Source: TM7 phylum sp. oral taxon 348 (GTDB lineage: Bacteria > Patescibacteriota > Saccharimonadia > Saccharimonadales > Saccharimonadaceae). From it: a stretch of 64,000 nucleotides of DNA. Both the position numbers and the translations under genes were made by a program. This document shows, piece by piece, positions 1 to 8,825 of the stretch; the first letter of the stretch is position 1, and each line of letters starts with the position of its first letter. Below the pieces are notes generated by a model. The model had not been told where the DNA came from and did no database searches. It worked only from the letters and a program-made list of their open reading frames with translations. The stretch is taken from NCBI GenBank assembly GCA_007845485.1, contig SDRW01000001.1:306510-370509 (forward strand), given 5' to 3'.

Positions 1-474
1 ATTATCAATTTTACTTGGTGCAATAATTGACAAATTGACCGCATTACTTATAAGTCCTATGGAAATCCCAGTGGAAATTACCAATAAAACGTTGGTAATA
101 TGGATTAGTCTCTCGCTAATAAACTTTCTCTTTTTAATTATCCCCCAAGTGTCCCTAAATAATAATGAGACTATTGCTGCCCCAAATGCGCACAACCAAG
201 GTTGATTAACCTTAAAATAACGCTGTGCTATAGATACTACCAAAAGAACTATAACAGCCACCGGAAGCGTTCGAAATAGAAAATAATTGACCCATTTCCT
301 GCGCCCGTAGCTAACAAATTGCCGAACCGATAGATAGTTAGATAAGAAAGATACATACGATATAGGGTTATTGCTATTAAGAGAGTCCTTATATTTCACC
401 AACTGAAAAAATGCCTCAATAAGAAATCCTCCTGCTATAGCTATGGATATTTGTGCAATATTTTCCGCAGTCAT
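1..474 (-). CDS. partial integral membrane protein (cut by window edge)
   Basis: An open frame of 158 codons starts at the ATG at 474 and runs off the left edge without a stop, so the C-terminus is missing. The translation begins MTAENIAQISIAIAGG and has about four hydrophobic stretches (roughly residues 8-24, 70-84, 92-106 and 128-146), separated by a basic loop with RRKW and KKRK. This indicates a small polytopic membrane protein. I recognise no family. It ends the minus-strand run of the defence island, but a membrane role in defence is only a guess. Confidence is for the reading frame, not for any function. Confidence 0.6.
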   Translation of the reverse strand, partial: MTAENIAQISIAIAGGFLIEAFFQLVKYKDSLNSNNPISYVSFLSNYLSVRQFVSYGRRKWVNYFLFRTLPVAVIVLLVVSIAQRYFKVNQPWLCAFGAAIVSLLFRDTWGIIKKRKFISERLIHITNVLLVISTGISIGLISNAVNLSIIAPSKIDN

Positions 475-501
475 TTCTCTACCTAGTTTATCATAATAAC
501 C

Positions 502-1104
502 CTAAAACGACATCGCCTCCAGCTCCCGCGGTAAAATCTCCTGCACTTCTACCGAACCTGCCACCAGATGGTAACCCTGCAACCGTTGCGGTAAATCACT
601 TTCGGCATGGCGCCAGTCAACCGGGCGGTTTTCATCAAAATAATCCAACAATTCTGCGTTCAAAAAATGCTCGCGCGGCAGATCCACTGAGCCATCTTGA
701 TTGACGACCAGCGCTATCGATAAACCCGACGTCATGCCATCCTCATTTTTGGCATATGCTGCTGTCACCAGATGAACCAGCGGCTCAAATTTCAGCACCG
801 ACTGGTCGCTCGCCTCCACCTGCGCCTGGCCGCGCCGCGCTAACTGCTGATTGATTTTCGTTGTTAATTCCTCAAAGCTCGGCTTACCATCGCCCGCTCG
901 GCAATAATCGCAACCGTCCGCTGCCTCGACATATTCCAGCAGCAAATCCATATCAACGTCAGTGTCTTTAATACCATGCTGCGACAATTGCTCCACCATT
1001 TCATGCAGCGCACCCAGCAAACTATAATCATTAGCATTCCTGGCGGCATCACCGATGCGGATGATGGAGCGAGCGATGGTAATAGGATTTTTAGACTTAC
1101 TCAT
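502..1104 (-). CDS. hypothetical protein, 200 aa
   Basis: The protein starts MSKSKNPITIARSIIRIGDA and is soluble, acidic and without a signal peptide. A CDYC pair at about residues 65-68 could bind a metal, but there is only one such pair. I do not recognise the family. The start is supported by a TACAAT hexamer only 6 nt upstream, which fits a leaderless transcript. It lies downstream of a type I restriction remnant and the seven-gene restriction operon, and its GC content is higher than that of the AT-rich glycan genes. It may belong to the defence island but shows no motif that proves it. Confidence 0.65.
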   Translation of the reverse strand: MSKSKNPITIARSIIRIGDAARNANDYSLLGALHEMVEQLSQHGIKDTDVDMDLLLEYVEAADGCDYCRAGDGKPSFEELTTKINQQLARRGQAQVEASDQSVLKFEPLVHLVTAAYAKNEDGMTSGLSIALVVNQDGSVDLPREHFLNAELLDYFDENRPVDWRHAESDLPQRLQGYHLVAGSVEVQEILPRELEAMSF

Positions 1105-1110
1105 ACACCT

Positions 1111-1116
1111 ATTGTA
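1111..1116 (-). promoter_or_regulatory. -10 box of the 200-aa hypothetical gene
   Basis: TACAAT on the minus strand ends 6 nt before the ATG at 1104, so transcription would start at or next to the start codon. No Shine-Dalgarno sequence fits in the gap. One of twelve such cases in the window. Confidence 0.5.
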
Positions 1117-1140
1117 CTCTGGTCTATCATAATTTATATA

Positions 1141-1308
1141 TCAATCCAACAAACTCGCTCCGCCACCAGCGTCATACGTCGCGCGTTTTTGACTCCACTC
1201 GTTACCATAACGCTTGGCTTGTTCTAACACCATGTTAGTTGCCAACGCCTGCTGATCTGGCAAGTAGCCATATTTTGCCAACGTCTTTTTGACGTTAACT
1301 TTCAACAG
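1141..1308 (-). pseudogene. 3' remnant of type I restriction HsdR
   Basis: The last 55 residues of this frame, from LKVNVKKTLAKYGYLPDQQ onward, resemble the extreme C-terminal segment of type I restriction subunit HsdR (DUF3387-like region, usually KVxVKRxLRKYGYPPDKQ followed by an LEQA helix). The ATPase and nuclease parts are absent and the upstream side runs directly into the preceding membrane-protein gene. It is therefore a fragment of a lost type I system. The family call rests on this short motif and should be checked by a protein search. Confidence 0.6.
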
Positions 1309-1321
1309 TATTAACTCCTGT

Positions 1322-1924
1322 TTATAAATTGTTAGAGATCCTAACAACAAAGCAAAACAAAAATGCATACGCACCAGCAAATACTATATAGAGTAGCCAT
1401 GGGCCATGTTTAAAAATTGCACTCCATAGTCTGGCTTTCTTTTGGTTTCTTGCTATTTCAGCGGCTATCCTATTGGTTGCTTTCTCTAATTCTGCATGGA
1501 CATTTGAGATATCTTTTCTTGTATTAGCTTCGGGATTATGACCACGCAGAGCATCTTTTTCAAGTGTACGCATGTCACGTAGGCTATCCAGTCTTAGCTG
1601 ATTAGTTTGATAATAACCATAGAGCCTTGTGGCTTGACGCAAAAACAACGATATGGCAATACAGACAACAAAAAGCATCATTGCAGCAATAAAACTACAA
1701 TCAATATGTGCCTGGCCATTCTTTAATCCAATAAGAACACCAAGGAAAGTGAACATCACTGAAGCCGTACCGCCAGAGTATCTTGCAATCTGATCGAATA
1801 TATCTATTTTTCCTTCTCGTATATCTTGACTTGATTCATTGAGCATATTTGTGTTATCATCAGCCTGTTTTTGAGCTTCTTTCAGTTGCTGATCTTGCTT
1901 TTGATTTAGCTGTATTTTAATCAT
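1322..1924 (-). CDS. small membrane protein, last gene of the restriction operon
   Basis: A 200-residue protein with a Gln/Lys-rich helical N-terminus (1-50), two adjacent membrane helices at about 55-75 and 80-100, a long charged helix with coiled-coil character (105-165) and a final membrane helix at 172-195. The layout of paired TM segments plus a cytosolic helix resembles SLATT-type defence effectors, but I cannot confirm membership. Its ATG overlaps the res stop by 8 nt, so it is translationally coupled to the type III restriction cassette and is probably part of it. A membrane-damaging effector or an anchor for the complex are both possible. Confidence 0.7.
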   Translation of the reverse strand: MIKIQLNQKQDQQLKEAQKQADDNTNMLNESSQDIREGKIDIFDQIARYSGGTASVMFTFLGVLIGLKNGQAHIDCSFIAAMMLFVVCIAISLFLRQATRLYGYYQTNQLRLDSLRDMRTLEKDALRGHNPEANTRKDISNVHAELEKATNRIAAEIARNQKKARLWSAIFKHGPWLLYIVFAGAYAFLFCFVVRISNNL

Positions 1925-4661
1925 TTCTTAACCTCGTTACTGTGTTTTTCCAATCTCTCACTGGTGCCACATATCGCACTCCTAATGTAGCAAAGTGAGC
2001 CTGAGCCGCAGTAATTTTACTTCGCTCATTGGTGCTCAAGTGATTATCATGAATATCGTCCGAGCCCTTGGTCTCCGCCACAAAGTAAATCCGCCTATCG
2101 CCATCAAATGCCACCGCCCAATCTGGATTATACTTGCCAACCGGTGTATCAATCTTAAACCAACCCGGTAGCTTAATATAAAACTTAACGTCAGCATTAT
2201 CCTCCAGTGACCGCATGAATTCACGCTCAACTTCTGAATCAACCGCCACGTAATCGTAGACGGTTTTTACCTGGTCGGTCACTGCAATCGCTCCACTCTT
2301 CATCGCCGCATCATACAGGTATGCTTGTAATTCACTATTCTCAAACAACGTCATGTCATAATACTCACCTGTCCTGCGATATTTAACGCCGTCAACCGCC
2401 AAACGCTGTTTCACCCGATTAATCGCTTGAGCTGTTTCATCAATAACTTGTTGTGGATTAATAGCCACCTGCTCAAACATCCCCGCCTGATCAAGCACAT
2501 CAAATATCACCCGGCGGGTCATCTGCGTCCGGCGCTGAATATCCGCTAATAAATTCGGTATCTTTATCTCGGTTTGGCGCGCTGCATAGGCGTTAAAACC
2601 GGTCTCGCGCACCATAAAACCACTGTCGCTATTCATAGAGTCAATCAGGGTTTTATCATCAGCGATATTCGGTTTACTAATAGTGACCTGCGCTAATTCA
2701 CTGGCCGTCTCTGCCACTAACTTCTCCGTATCAATCGCCACCTGGTAGGTCGTCTTATGCTTAATTTTATCCCATAATTCCTTGAAGGCTGGGTCAAGCG
2801 CCCGTGATTTCTGAAACCTAATAGGTCGCCGATCATCATGATTTTTGATTCGTCCACCGAAGCGAATGCCCGTCTCTTCCTCAATTTCCGTCTGGAGCTT
2901 GCGGCTAAAATCAGCATAACTCTCATTAGCCACTACTGTTAGCACGTTGACGTTATCATCATACACTCGTTGTCCATCAATATTGACCGGCAGGCGCAAC
3001 CCTCGCCCGATCTCTTGGCGCTTTTTCATTTGACTCGACGTTTCATTAAGCGTGCAGATCTGGAATACATTAGGATTATCCCAGCCCTCACGCAGTGCCG
3101 AGTGGCTAAAGATAAATCGTAGCGGCTCGCCGGTATCCAGTAGCCTTTCCTTGTCTTTCATGATTAAGTTATATGCCGTATCATCATCCTTAGTGCGACC
3201 ACCCTCGCCCTTGGTGTCACGAGAGTCTTTCCACTGACCACTCTTGTCCGCTGCAAAGTAGCCATCATGCACTTCGCTTGCCGATAAATTGTCCATCACG
3301 CCGGCATATTTTGGTTTAGACGCCACCTTGGCATACGCCTCCTCAAACCACTTGGCGAATTTACCCTTCCGGGAGCCATTCGCCGTATACTCACGATAAT
3401 TTGCCACTTTATCAATGAAAAATAGGCTCAGCACTTTGACGCTACTCCCCAGTCGGCGCTGTTTATCAAAGTGATCGTCAATCGTCAGTTCAATCTGTCG
3501 CTTGATGATGTCATCATGCAGACTTTCGTCACGCTGACCAACGTAAACTACTTTGCCATTACTAAACTCGACGCAATCATCGCCGTGATTGATCGACTCG
3601 ACATAGTAGCCAGCATAGACAGAACGCCCTGTCTTCGCCTCCAGGTCATCACCCGGAAACGCCTTGATGATCTTGCGCTGCAAGCCATACTCATCACTCG
3701 CATCCACCTCTATCTTGGCTAATGAGCGAGTCTTCGACTGACGCTCCAGCGACAATACATTGATATACGCATCATTATAATTATCCTCGCTCTGGATACT
3801 ATGTACCTCGATCTTCTTAACCAATCCTTTATCATAGGCATCGACCGGAGTCAGCCGATAAAGTAAATTGTATAGATGCTTGTGCGTGGCACTATAGCGC
3901 AACGTACACAGCGGATTGAGACTGGCAATAGCATTCCGCCGTATGTCCGTCTCCATATTCTGCGGCTCGTCGAGAATAACCACTGGGCGAGTAGCCTTGA
4001 TAAAATCAAGCGGTCGGCCATAGTCGCTCTGCCGATTCATCACATTCTGCGCCTTAGCGAAGCTATCAACGGTAATCACCATAATCTGCAATGTATCGTT
4101 AGTCGCAAACTCACGAGCCTGGCCGGTTTTCTTACTATCCCAAACGTAGTAGTCCATCTCTGGCTTGTTATAGAGATCAGCAAAGTGCTCCCTGATAATC
4201 GCTAAATTCTTCAGCACACCCTCACGGATCGCCACACTCGGCACCACGATGATGAACTTCTTCCAGCCGTAGCACTGATGCAGCTCATGAATTGTCCGCA
4301 AGTACACATAAGTTTTTCCAGTACCGGTCTCCATCTCGATGGAGAAGTTCATGCCGTACTTCAGGGATTTATCACTGGTTTCCAGTGGAAAAGTCATCGG
4401 GATACTGAAGCCGCCCTCTCTAGTCTCGCTTTTCTTTATACCATTTTTCTCTTGAATTTTATGCGTATTCTTGATTACCTGCGTCACATCTAGCGTCAGG
4501 CTGTTTCCCTTGGCGATCGTCGCCTCCAGACTTAACTGTCCACTCTGATCCATATGACGATTCGCACCGCCAATGTCTTTTGGCTGGCCGGTAAATATAT
4601 CAACTACTGCCTGAATGGCATCAAGTTGATACTGCTGATTGGGGTCAAATTTTAGTTTCAT
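1917..4661 (-). CDS. res: type III restriction enzyme Res subunit
   Basis: The 914-residue protein is the ATP-dependent helicase-nuclease of a type III restriction system and works with Mod to cut DNA with unmethylated sites. Visible motifs are Walker A (ETGTGKT, residues 111-117), the helicase II box DEPQ at about 229, the motif VI segment QEIGRGLRLP in the middle third, and a C-terminal PD-(D/E)xK nuclease core, NPDW at about 843 with ETKG at about 860. I chose the ATG at 4661 because it lies 4 nt after the stop of the preceding OLD-like gene and the homology starts there; an upstream in-frame start at 4757 would overlap that gene. Its stop overlaps the next gene. Unusually, mod lies four genes upstream. 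Confidence 0.93.
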   Translation of the reverse strand: MKLKFDPNQQYQLDAIQAVVDIFTGQPKDIGGANRHMDQSGQLSLEATIAKGNSLTLDVTQVIKNTHKIQEKNGIKKSETREGGFSIPMTFPLETSDKSLKYGMNFSIEMETGTGKTYVYLRTIHELHQCYGWKKFIIVVPSVAIREGVLKNLAIIREHFADLYNKPEMDYYVWDSKKTGQAREFATNDTLQIMVITVDSFAKAQNVMNRQSDYGRPLDFIKATRPVVILDEPQNMETDIRRNAIASLNPLCTLRYSATHKHLYNLLYRLTPVDAYDKGLVKKIEVHSIQSEDNYNDAYINVLSLERQSKTRSLAKIEVDASDEYGLQRKIIKAFPGDDLEAKTGRSVYAGYYVESINHGDDCVEFSNGKVVYVGQRDESLHDDIIKRQIELTIDDHFDKQRRLGSSVKVLSLFFIDKVANYREYTANGSRKGKFAKWFEEAYAKVASKPKYAGVMDNLSASEVHDGYFAADKSGQWKDSRDTKGEGGRTKDDDTAYNLIMKDKERLLDTGEPLRFIFSHSALREGWDNPNVFQICTLNETSSQMKKRQEIGRGLRLPVNIDGQRVYDDNVNVLTVVANESYADFSRKLQTEIEEETGIRFGGRIKNHDDRRPIRFQKSRALDPAFKELWDKIKHKTTYQVAIDTEKLVAETASELAQVTISKPNIADDKTLIDSMNSDSGFMVRETGFNAYAARQTEIKIPNLLADIQRRTQMTRRVIFDVLDQAGMFEQVAINPQQVIDETAQAINRVKQRLAVDGVKYRRTGEYYDMTLFENSELQAYLYDAAMKSGAIAVTDQVKTVYDYVAVDSEVEREFMRSLEDNADVKFYIKLPGWFKIDTPVGKYNPDWAVAFDGDRRIYFVAETKGSDDIHDNHLSTNERSKITAAQAHFATLGVRYVAPVRDWKNTVTRLRND

Positions 4662-4665
4662 AAAA

Positions 4666-6270
4666 CTAATCAAATGCCCTCTCTGCTGCTTTTTTGAGAG
4701 CATTAAGTACAAGTGGCATCTCTTCCTCAAACTGGTCCTGTGTAATCTCCCCTGCAACCTTTTTAGCTAATGTAACTTTTTCTCTATTCTTCCCTAGCTC
4801 TTTGACCTCTTCGCTACTCTTCTTCCATGGTGATGGATAATATTCTTCGAGGCTTGCCTGCGTGAGAACAAAGTAGTCTTCGTCTTTTTTGAGCTTATAG
4901 CTATCTATAAATTTTTCGAAATCAGCCTCTCTACCTTCTGGCTTATCACACAAAATAACAACCCTATCACTATAAATTGACTTCGTTGGCATATACGCCT
5001 TGCTTACCATATTCATTGAACGACCCTGCTGAAGCTCATTACCTTCAGCAGACAGTATAAAAATTCCTTTATATTCTGGATAAAATCTATCAACTATCCT
5101 TGTCAGAAAAGCACATTCGCTTATGCCTTCAACTATTAGAAAGTTTTTAGGTAAAAGAATATCAGCCGGAGAGCCACCAAGCAATTCAAAAACCACGAAT
5201 TGTTTTTCATGTTCTTTAATTTCATGTACACCAGTAACTCTGTTGTCTTTCTTCACTTCAAATATTTTTTCATCTTGATTGTCATCGGACATCAGGACAG
5301 AGGAATGAGTATTTATAAAAACCTGTTCACCATTTGTAGATATTTCTTTTAATGCGTTCTTTAGCGCCCTCTGAGCCGTTGGGTGCAAGTGTAGCTCTGC
5401 TTCATCAATCAAAAAAATAAACTTTCTTGCAATCGCATGCTCTCGCCTATAATCAGCATAAGCCTGAATAATAGCTAACATCAAAGCCCTTTGCATACCG
5501 TCGCCTTTTTCTTCGGCTGAAGTTACCACACCGTCGTCAACTTCAGTGGTAAAATTCTTCAGTAGATCCTCAAAAATCGGATTTTCAACATTAAAGTTTA
5601 CCATTGTCCCGTCAGGGAACTGCTTTTGTAAATATCCCTGTACTGTACTACCAAGCGCATTTAGCTCTACCCTAACAGGAGAATCATTATCACCAAATAG
5701 TTTTGTAAATTGTTCTTTAAATGCTTGATATTGGGTATCTGTCTCAATTATTGCACCAAGCACCCCCGACAGCATCTCTGCTATTGGTGAACTCTTCTTG
5801 TATCCATTGATATCATGTACCGCTATTTGTGTACTCACATATTCCAGTTTAGGCAATAAGTCACCCCAAGTTCTATCTGCTCCCATTGGATCAGACCATT
5901 CTCCAGATGGCGTCAACAGGAAACGCTTTTTAGGGTCACTGCCTTCACGCTTTATTGCAATCTCATCTTCATTGTTATTAAATATTTTTTGTAGAGCCTT
6001 TTTCTTTGTCTCATTAGACATATTGGCAATAGCAGCTTGTAAACCAGAAAAAGTAACTACTACAGACATCGAATTTAAATTAGTACCCCTGCGACAAATA
6101 GTATCTGGTTTATCTTTGGTAGAAAACCCAGAAAAGAACCAGCTTAATGCCTCAAAATAGTTTGTTTTACCATGGTTGTTCTGACCAACCTGTACATTAA
6201 ACATACTGGGGTTAATGACCACATTAGCAATAGAACGGAAGTTTTTAATTTCTATTTTAGTTATTTTCAT
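4666..6270 (-). CDS. OLD-family AAA ATPase/TOPRIM nuclease
   Basis: The protein opens with KIEIKNFRSI and a Walker A of the form GQNNHGKT (about residues 29-36), as in OLD/RecF-like ATPases. A Walker B with DEAELHLHP lies at about 288, followed by an H-loop-like THSS segment. The C-terminal third contains a TOPRIM-like start LIVEGISE (about 377) and a later acidic CDKPEG segment. OLD proteins are nucleases used in several anti-phage systems such as Gabija. The ATG lies 14 nt inside the end of rhuM, so the genes are coupled. No UvrD-like Gabija partner is adjacent; the companions are the type III mod and res. Confidence 0.88.
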   Translation of the reverse strand: MKITKIEIKNFRSIANVVINPSMFNVQVGQNNHGKTNYFEALSWFFSGFSTKDKPDTICRRGTNLNSMSVVVTFSGLQAAIANMSNETKKKALQKIFNNNEDEIAIKREGSDPKKRFLLTPSGEWSDPMGADRTWGDLLPKLEYVSTQIAVHDINGYKKSSPIAEMLSGVLGAIIETDTQYQAFKEQFTKLFGDNDSPVRVELNALGSTVQGYLQKQFPDGTMVNFNVENPIFEDLLKNFTTEVDDGVVTSAEEKGDGMQRALMLAIIQAYADYRREHAIARKFIFLIDEAELHLHPTAQRALKNALKEISTNGEQVFINTHSSVLMSDDNQDEKIFEVKKDNRVTGVHEIKEHEKQFVVFELLGGSPADILLPKNFLIVEGISECAFLTRIVDRFYPEYKGIFILSAEGNELQQGRSMNMVSKAYMPTKSIYSDRVVILCDKPEGREADFEKFIDSYKLKKDEDYFVLTQASLEEYYPSPWKKSSEEVKELGKNREKVTLAKKVAGEITQDQFEEEMPLVLNALKKAAERAFD

Positions 6271-7237
6271 TAATGACTCTCCTCTTTAACTTTTTCATTT
6301 CCCTATCAAAATCACTCTCCAGCCGGTGCATCTCCTCATCGCGGTATTTCTTAAACTCTCGCTTCGCCTTGACTATTGCTTGTTCATGCTTAATTTTGCC
6401 AGCCCCGACCAGCACCGATGAATCACTAATCTTCAGAAATTCATCTAATTTATCTATCCATTGCTGCATTGTCATCGCCCTCTGCCTGGTTGCTTGCAGC
6501 TCGGCAAAATCAAGGTACTGCGAGACAATCAGGTTGAGAATATTCAGCTCTTCCTCGCTCAGATAATTCTTGGCGACTTCGACATCGTCCGAAGTAATAT
6601 AATCACCTTTGAAATTTGTCAGCCCCATATTAGGCTTCTTGGCATCCGCCCGCTCATAAACTAGCTCAGCCGCAGTTTTGCCGTGCGCCGCAACATGCAT
6701 CTTATTTTGCACTGTCGCGAAGAATCGCCTGGTCAACTTAGCATCATTTTTATAATCAATACTCGTCGCATAGATATCCGTCACCTGCTGATACAGATTG
6801 CGTTCACTGCTACGGATATCTCGAATACGTTGGAGAAGTTCTCTAAAGTAACGCCCACCACCCTGTTTCAACCTTTCATCATCTATCGTAAAGCCTTTGA
6901 TGATATACTCACGCAGCCGCTTGGTCGCCCACTGGCGGAACTGCGTGCCACGCAACGACTTAACCCGATAGCCAACAGAGATGATGACGTCAAGGTTGTA
7001 ATAATTCGTCGGCTTTGTAGAAAATCCGGAATTTCCAGATTTTCTCATAGTCGCTAGTTCGGTCAACTCACCTTCAAGATAAACATTTCGAATATGCTCG
7101 CTTATAGTCTTCTTCGACTTATCAAACAGCTCTGCCATTTGCTCTTGTGTCAGCCAAACCGTCTCGTCTTGAATTTGGACATTGATGGAGACTTTGTTGT
7201 CGGAGGTTTTGTAAAGCAAAAATTTATTATTTGTCAC
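6257..7237 (-). CDS. rhuM: RhuM-family protein
   Basis: The 326-residue product matches the RhuM (virulence protein) family: an N-terminal segment with VWLTQEQMAELF and a KKTISEHIRNV helix suggesting a DNA-binding fold, then YYNLDVIISVGYRV and FRQWATKRLREYI, which are the family hallmarks, and a charged helical C-terminus. The biochemical role of RhuM is not settled; it is often found inside restriction-modification and other defence loci. Translation starts at a GTG whose bases overlap the stop of the previous gene (GTGA), and it overlaps the next gene by 14 nt. This makes it a structural member of the operon. Confidence 0.88.
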   Translation of the reverse strand: MTNNKFLLYKTSDNKVSINVQIQDETVWLTQEQMAELFDKSKKTISEHIRNVYLEGELTELATMRKSGNSGFSTKPTNYYNLDVIISVGYRVKSLRGTQFRQWATKRLREYIIKGFTIDDERLKQGGGRYFRELLQRIRDIRSSERNLYQQVTDIYATSIDYKNDAKLTRRFFATVQNKMHVAAHGKTAAELVYERADAKKPNMGLTNFKGDYITSDDVEVAKNYLSEEELNILNLIVSQYLDFAELQATRQRAMTMQQWIDKLDEFLKISDSSVLVGAGKIKHEQAIVKAKREFKKYRDEEMHRLESDFDREMKKLKRRVINENN

Positions 7238-8226
7238 CGCACACCTCCTTCAAAAGAACTCATCATATCTGTTTGATCGGGATTATAATTAGCATCATCG
7301 CTATACCACTCTATTTTTATCTTATCTAGACGATTTTCGTTATCACGTGTAGCTAGTCCCTTAACAGTAACATTTTTCCTATTTTCGGGTTTTAGTAAAT
7401 CATACGTTGGCGAAATCAATTCAACTGGCATTTCACATAGCACTTTCTGTTTTCCATACATGCCAATATCCTCTCTAACCTGTAACGCAAATTGGTACTT
7501 CTGCGCCAATCCGTAAGAATCAATAAATCTACCTACAATCCTTACTTCTTCAGCCCTCCTTTCATCAAACGGCTCAAGTAGTCTATCGGCTAGCTTGTCT
7601 TTCGCATTATCTTCAACAAATGCTTCTCTATTAGTTAGCTTTATTGTTGCTAAACTACACCTGTCTGAACCTTGTATTTTGTACCCCACCTCTGCCTCTG
7701 TTATCTTGTTAGCCTCCAAAACATAAAGGTCGTTTAACGATTTATTACTTTTATGATAAAAATCTATTGACCTTTTCTCCATGCTGCCAATTTTATTTTT
7801 ACCGCTAAAAACATCTACCATAACTTTATCATTTTTTATGTAGGGAGCTGATTCTGTTAAAGTCTTGCCCTTACTAGCAATCTTTAAAGCAACCTGTTTA
7901 CCAAGCTGTTTACCGATTTCTTGCAAAAAATCTTTGACGCCAGGAGCGTTCGCAAGCTTACTGGCGGCAAATATCGTCAAAGGCAGCCAGCCAGCATCCA
8001 CTGCTTCAGCTATAAAGTGAAAATCCGTACAACCTTTCTCTACGGATTTAAGTTTTATGCTGAAATTATTATCTGGCGCAAACTCTTTTTTGTATTGTTT
8101 TTTCCACTTATCAAGTGCAGCAAACACTCTACTTGCCTGGCCTATGTCCATTTCACCAGCATCAACACTTGGACCGCGAAAGGTCATATACAAATAGCTG
8201 TCATCGGTAGTATTAACCCGGCTCAT
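7234..8226 (-). CDS. unrecognised 330-aa protein in the restriction operon
   Basis: I do not recognise this family. The N-terminal 100 residues read like a soluble alpha/beta domain with MTFRGPSVDAGEMD, a hydrophobic patch follows at about 95-130 (WLPLTIFAASKLA) that may associate with membrane or a partner, and the C-terminal half is mixed with many charged strands. There are no nuclease, ATPase or methylase motifs. The start codon overlaps the stop of the DUF4145 gene (ATGA) and its own stop overlaps the rhuM GTG, so it is co-translated with the restriction cassette. Its fixed place between DUF4145 and rhuM makes it the best candidate for a new component. Confidence 0.75.
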   Translation of the reverse strand: MSRVNTTDDSYLYMTFRGPSVDAGEMDIGQASRVFAALDKWKKQYKKEFAPDNNFSIKLKSVEKGCTDFHFIAEAVDAGWLPLTIFAASKLANAPGVKDFLQEIGKQLGKQVALKIASKGKTLTESAPYIKNDKVMVDVFSGKNKIGSMEKRSIDFYHKSNKSLNDLYVLEANKITEAEVGYKIQGSDRCSLATIKLTNREAFVEDNAKDKLADRLLEPFDERRAEEVRIVGRFIDSYGLAQKYQFALQVREDIGMYGKQKVLCEMPVELISPTYDLLKPENRKNVTVKGLATRDNENRLDKIKIEWYSDDANYNPDQTDMMSSFEGGVR

Positions 8227-8825
8227 TCTGCTGCACCCTTTCGTTTCTGCTTTCGTTTAGCAGCCCTGGCTGGCGCTACATACAAAACGTCACATAACGA
8301 CTCAAGAAGTTCTAAAATATCTTCTGAATCCTCTTTATTCACTTCTTCCTTATTCGGATGAGCGGCATCATTACCTATATACCTAACTTCATCAGCCCAG
8401 TCCTTTATATCCTGCGTGATAATATTATTATCAAAAAGCTCTTCAATCTGTTTATGCAATTTTTCACCTTTTTTCGCACCCTTGTCCAAACATGTTAACT
8501 GAACTGCTCGCCTAGCCAAGACAGCAGCTCCTCTATACGCCCCGACAGATTGACATAGAAGAGCTTCCTCAAAATCCTTTTTAACACTATCTGAGATCAG
8601 GCTATTTACTGTTTTTGGTAAGCTTTCGGGATAGGATTTTAGTATTTTTTTACCATATTGACCATTAAGCCTTATCGTTAAAAAATGTTGTTGACAATTA
8701 TTGCATTCTTCAACTGCGTGATATAAATATTTACCACCCGTTATAGATCTTTCATACCCAGCCCTATATATGAGATTGGTGTGACACCTGCATTTTGGGC
8801 AATATATTGAATTTAGATCCGCCAT
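8223..8825 (-). CDS. DUF4145-domain protein with zinc ribbon
   Basis: This 200-residue protein begins with a zinc ribbon-like segment (CPKCRCHTN at about residues 8-16 and CNNCQQHF at about 41-48), then a helical DUF4145-type domain with SVGAYRGAAVLARRAVQ, IKDWADEVRYIGNDAAHP and a final helix. DUF4145 is related to HEPN-like folds and is common in defence loci, often fused to restriction enzymes. The RNx4-6H nuclease signature of active HEPN RNases is not evident. I chose the ATG at 8825, which shares a base with the mod stop (TGATG); one in-frame GTG lies a codon upstream. The C-terminus is strongly basic. Confidence 0.85.
   Translation of the reverse strand: MADLNSIYCPKCRCHTNLIYRAGYERSITGGKYLYHAVEECNNCQQHFLTIRLNGQYGKKILKSYPESLPKTVNSLISDSVKKDFEEALLCQSVGAYRGAAVLARRAVQLTCLDKGAKKGEKLHKQIEELFDNNIITQDIKDWADEVRYIGNDAAHPNKEEVNKEDSEDILELLESLCDVLYVAPARAAKRKQKRKGAAE

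Noticed and set aside
1141..1380. The 79-codon frame as a real small gene.
   Set aside because: Its first 24 residues overlap the end of the membrane-protein gene and only the rest resembles HsdR, so it is a fragment.
4666..6270. Calling the OLD-like gene GajA of a Gabija system.
   Set aside because: No GajB-like helicase is adjacent; the UvrD-like helicase of this window is 14 kb away and belongs to a repair pair with alkD.
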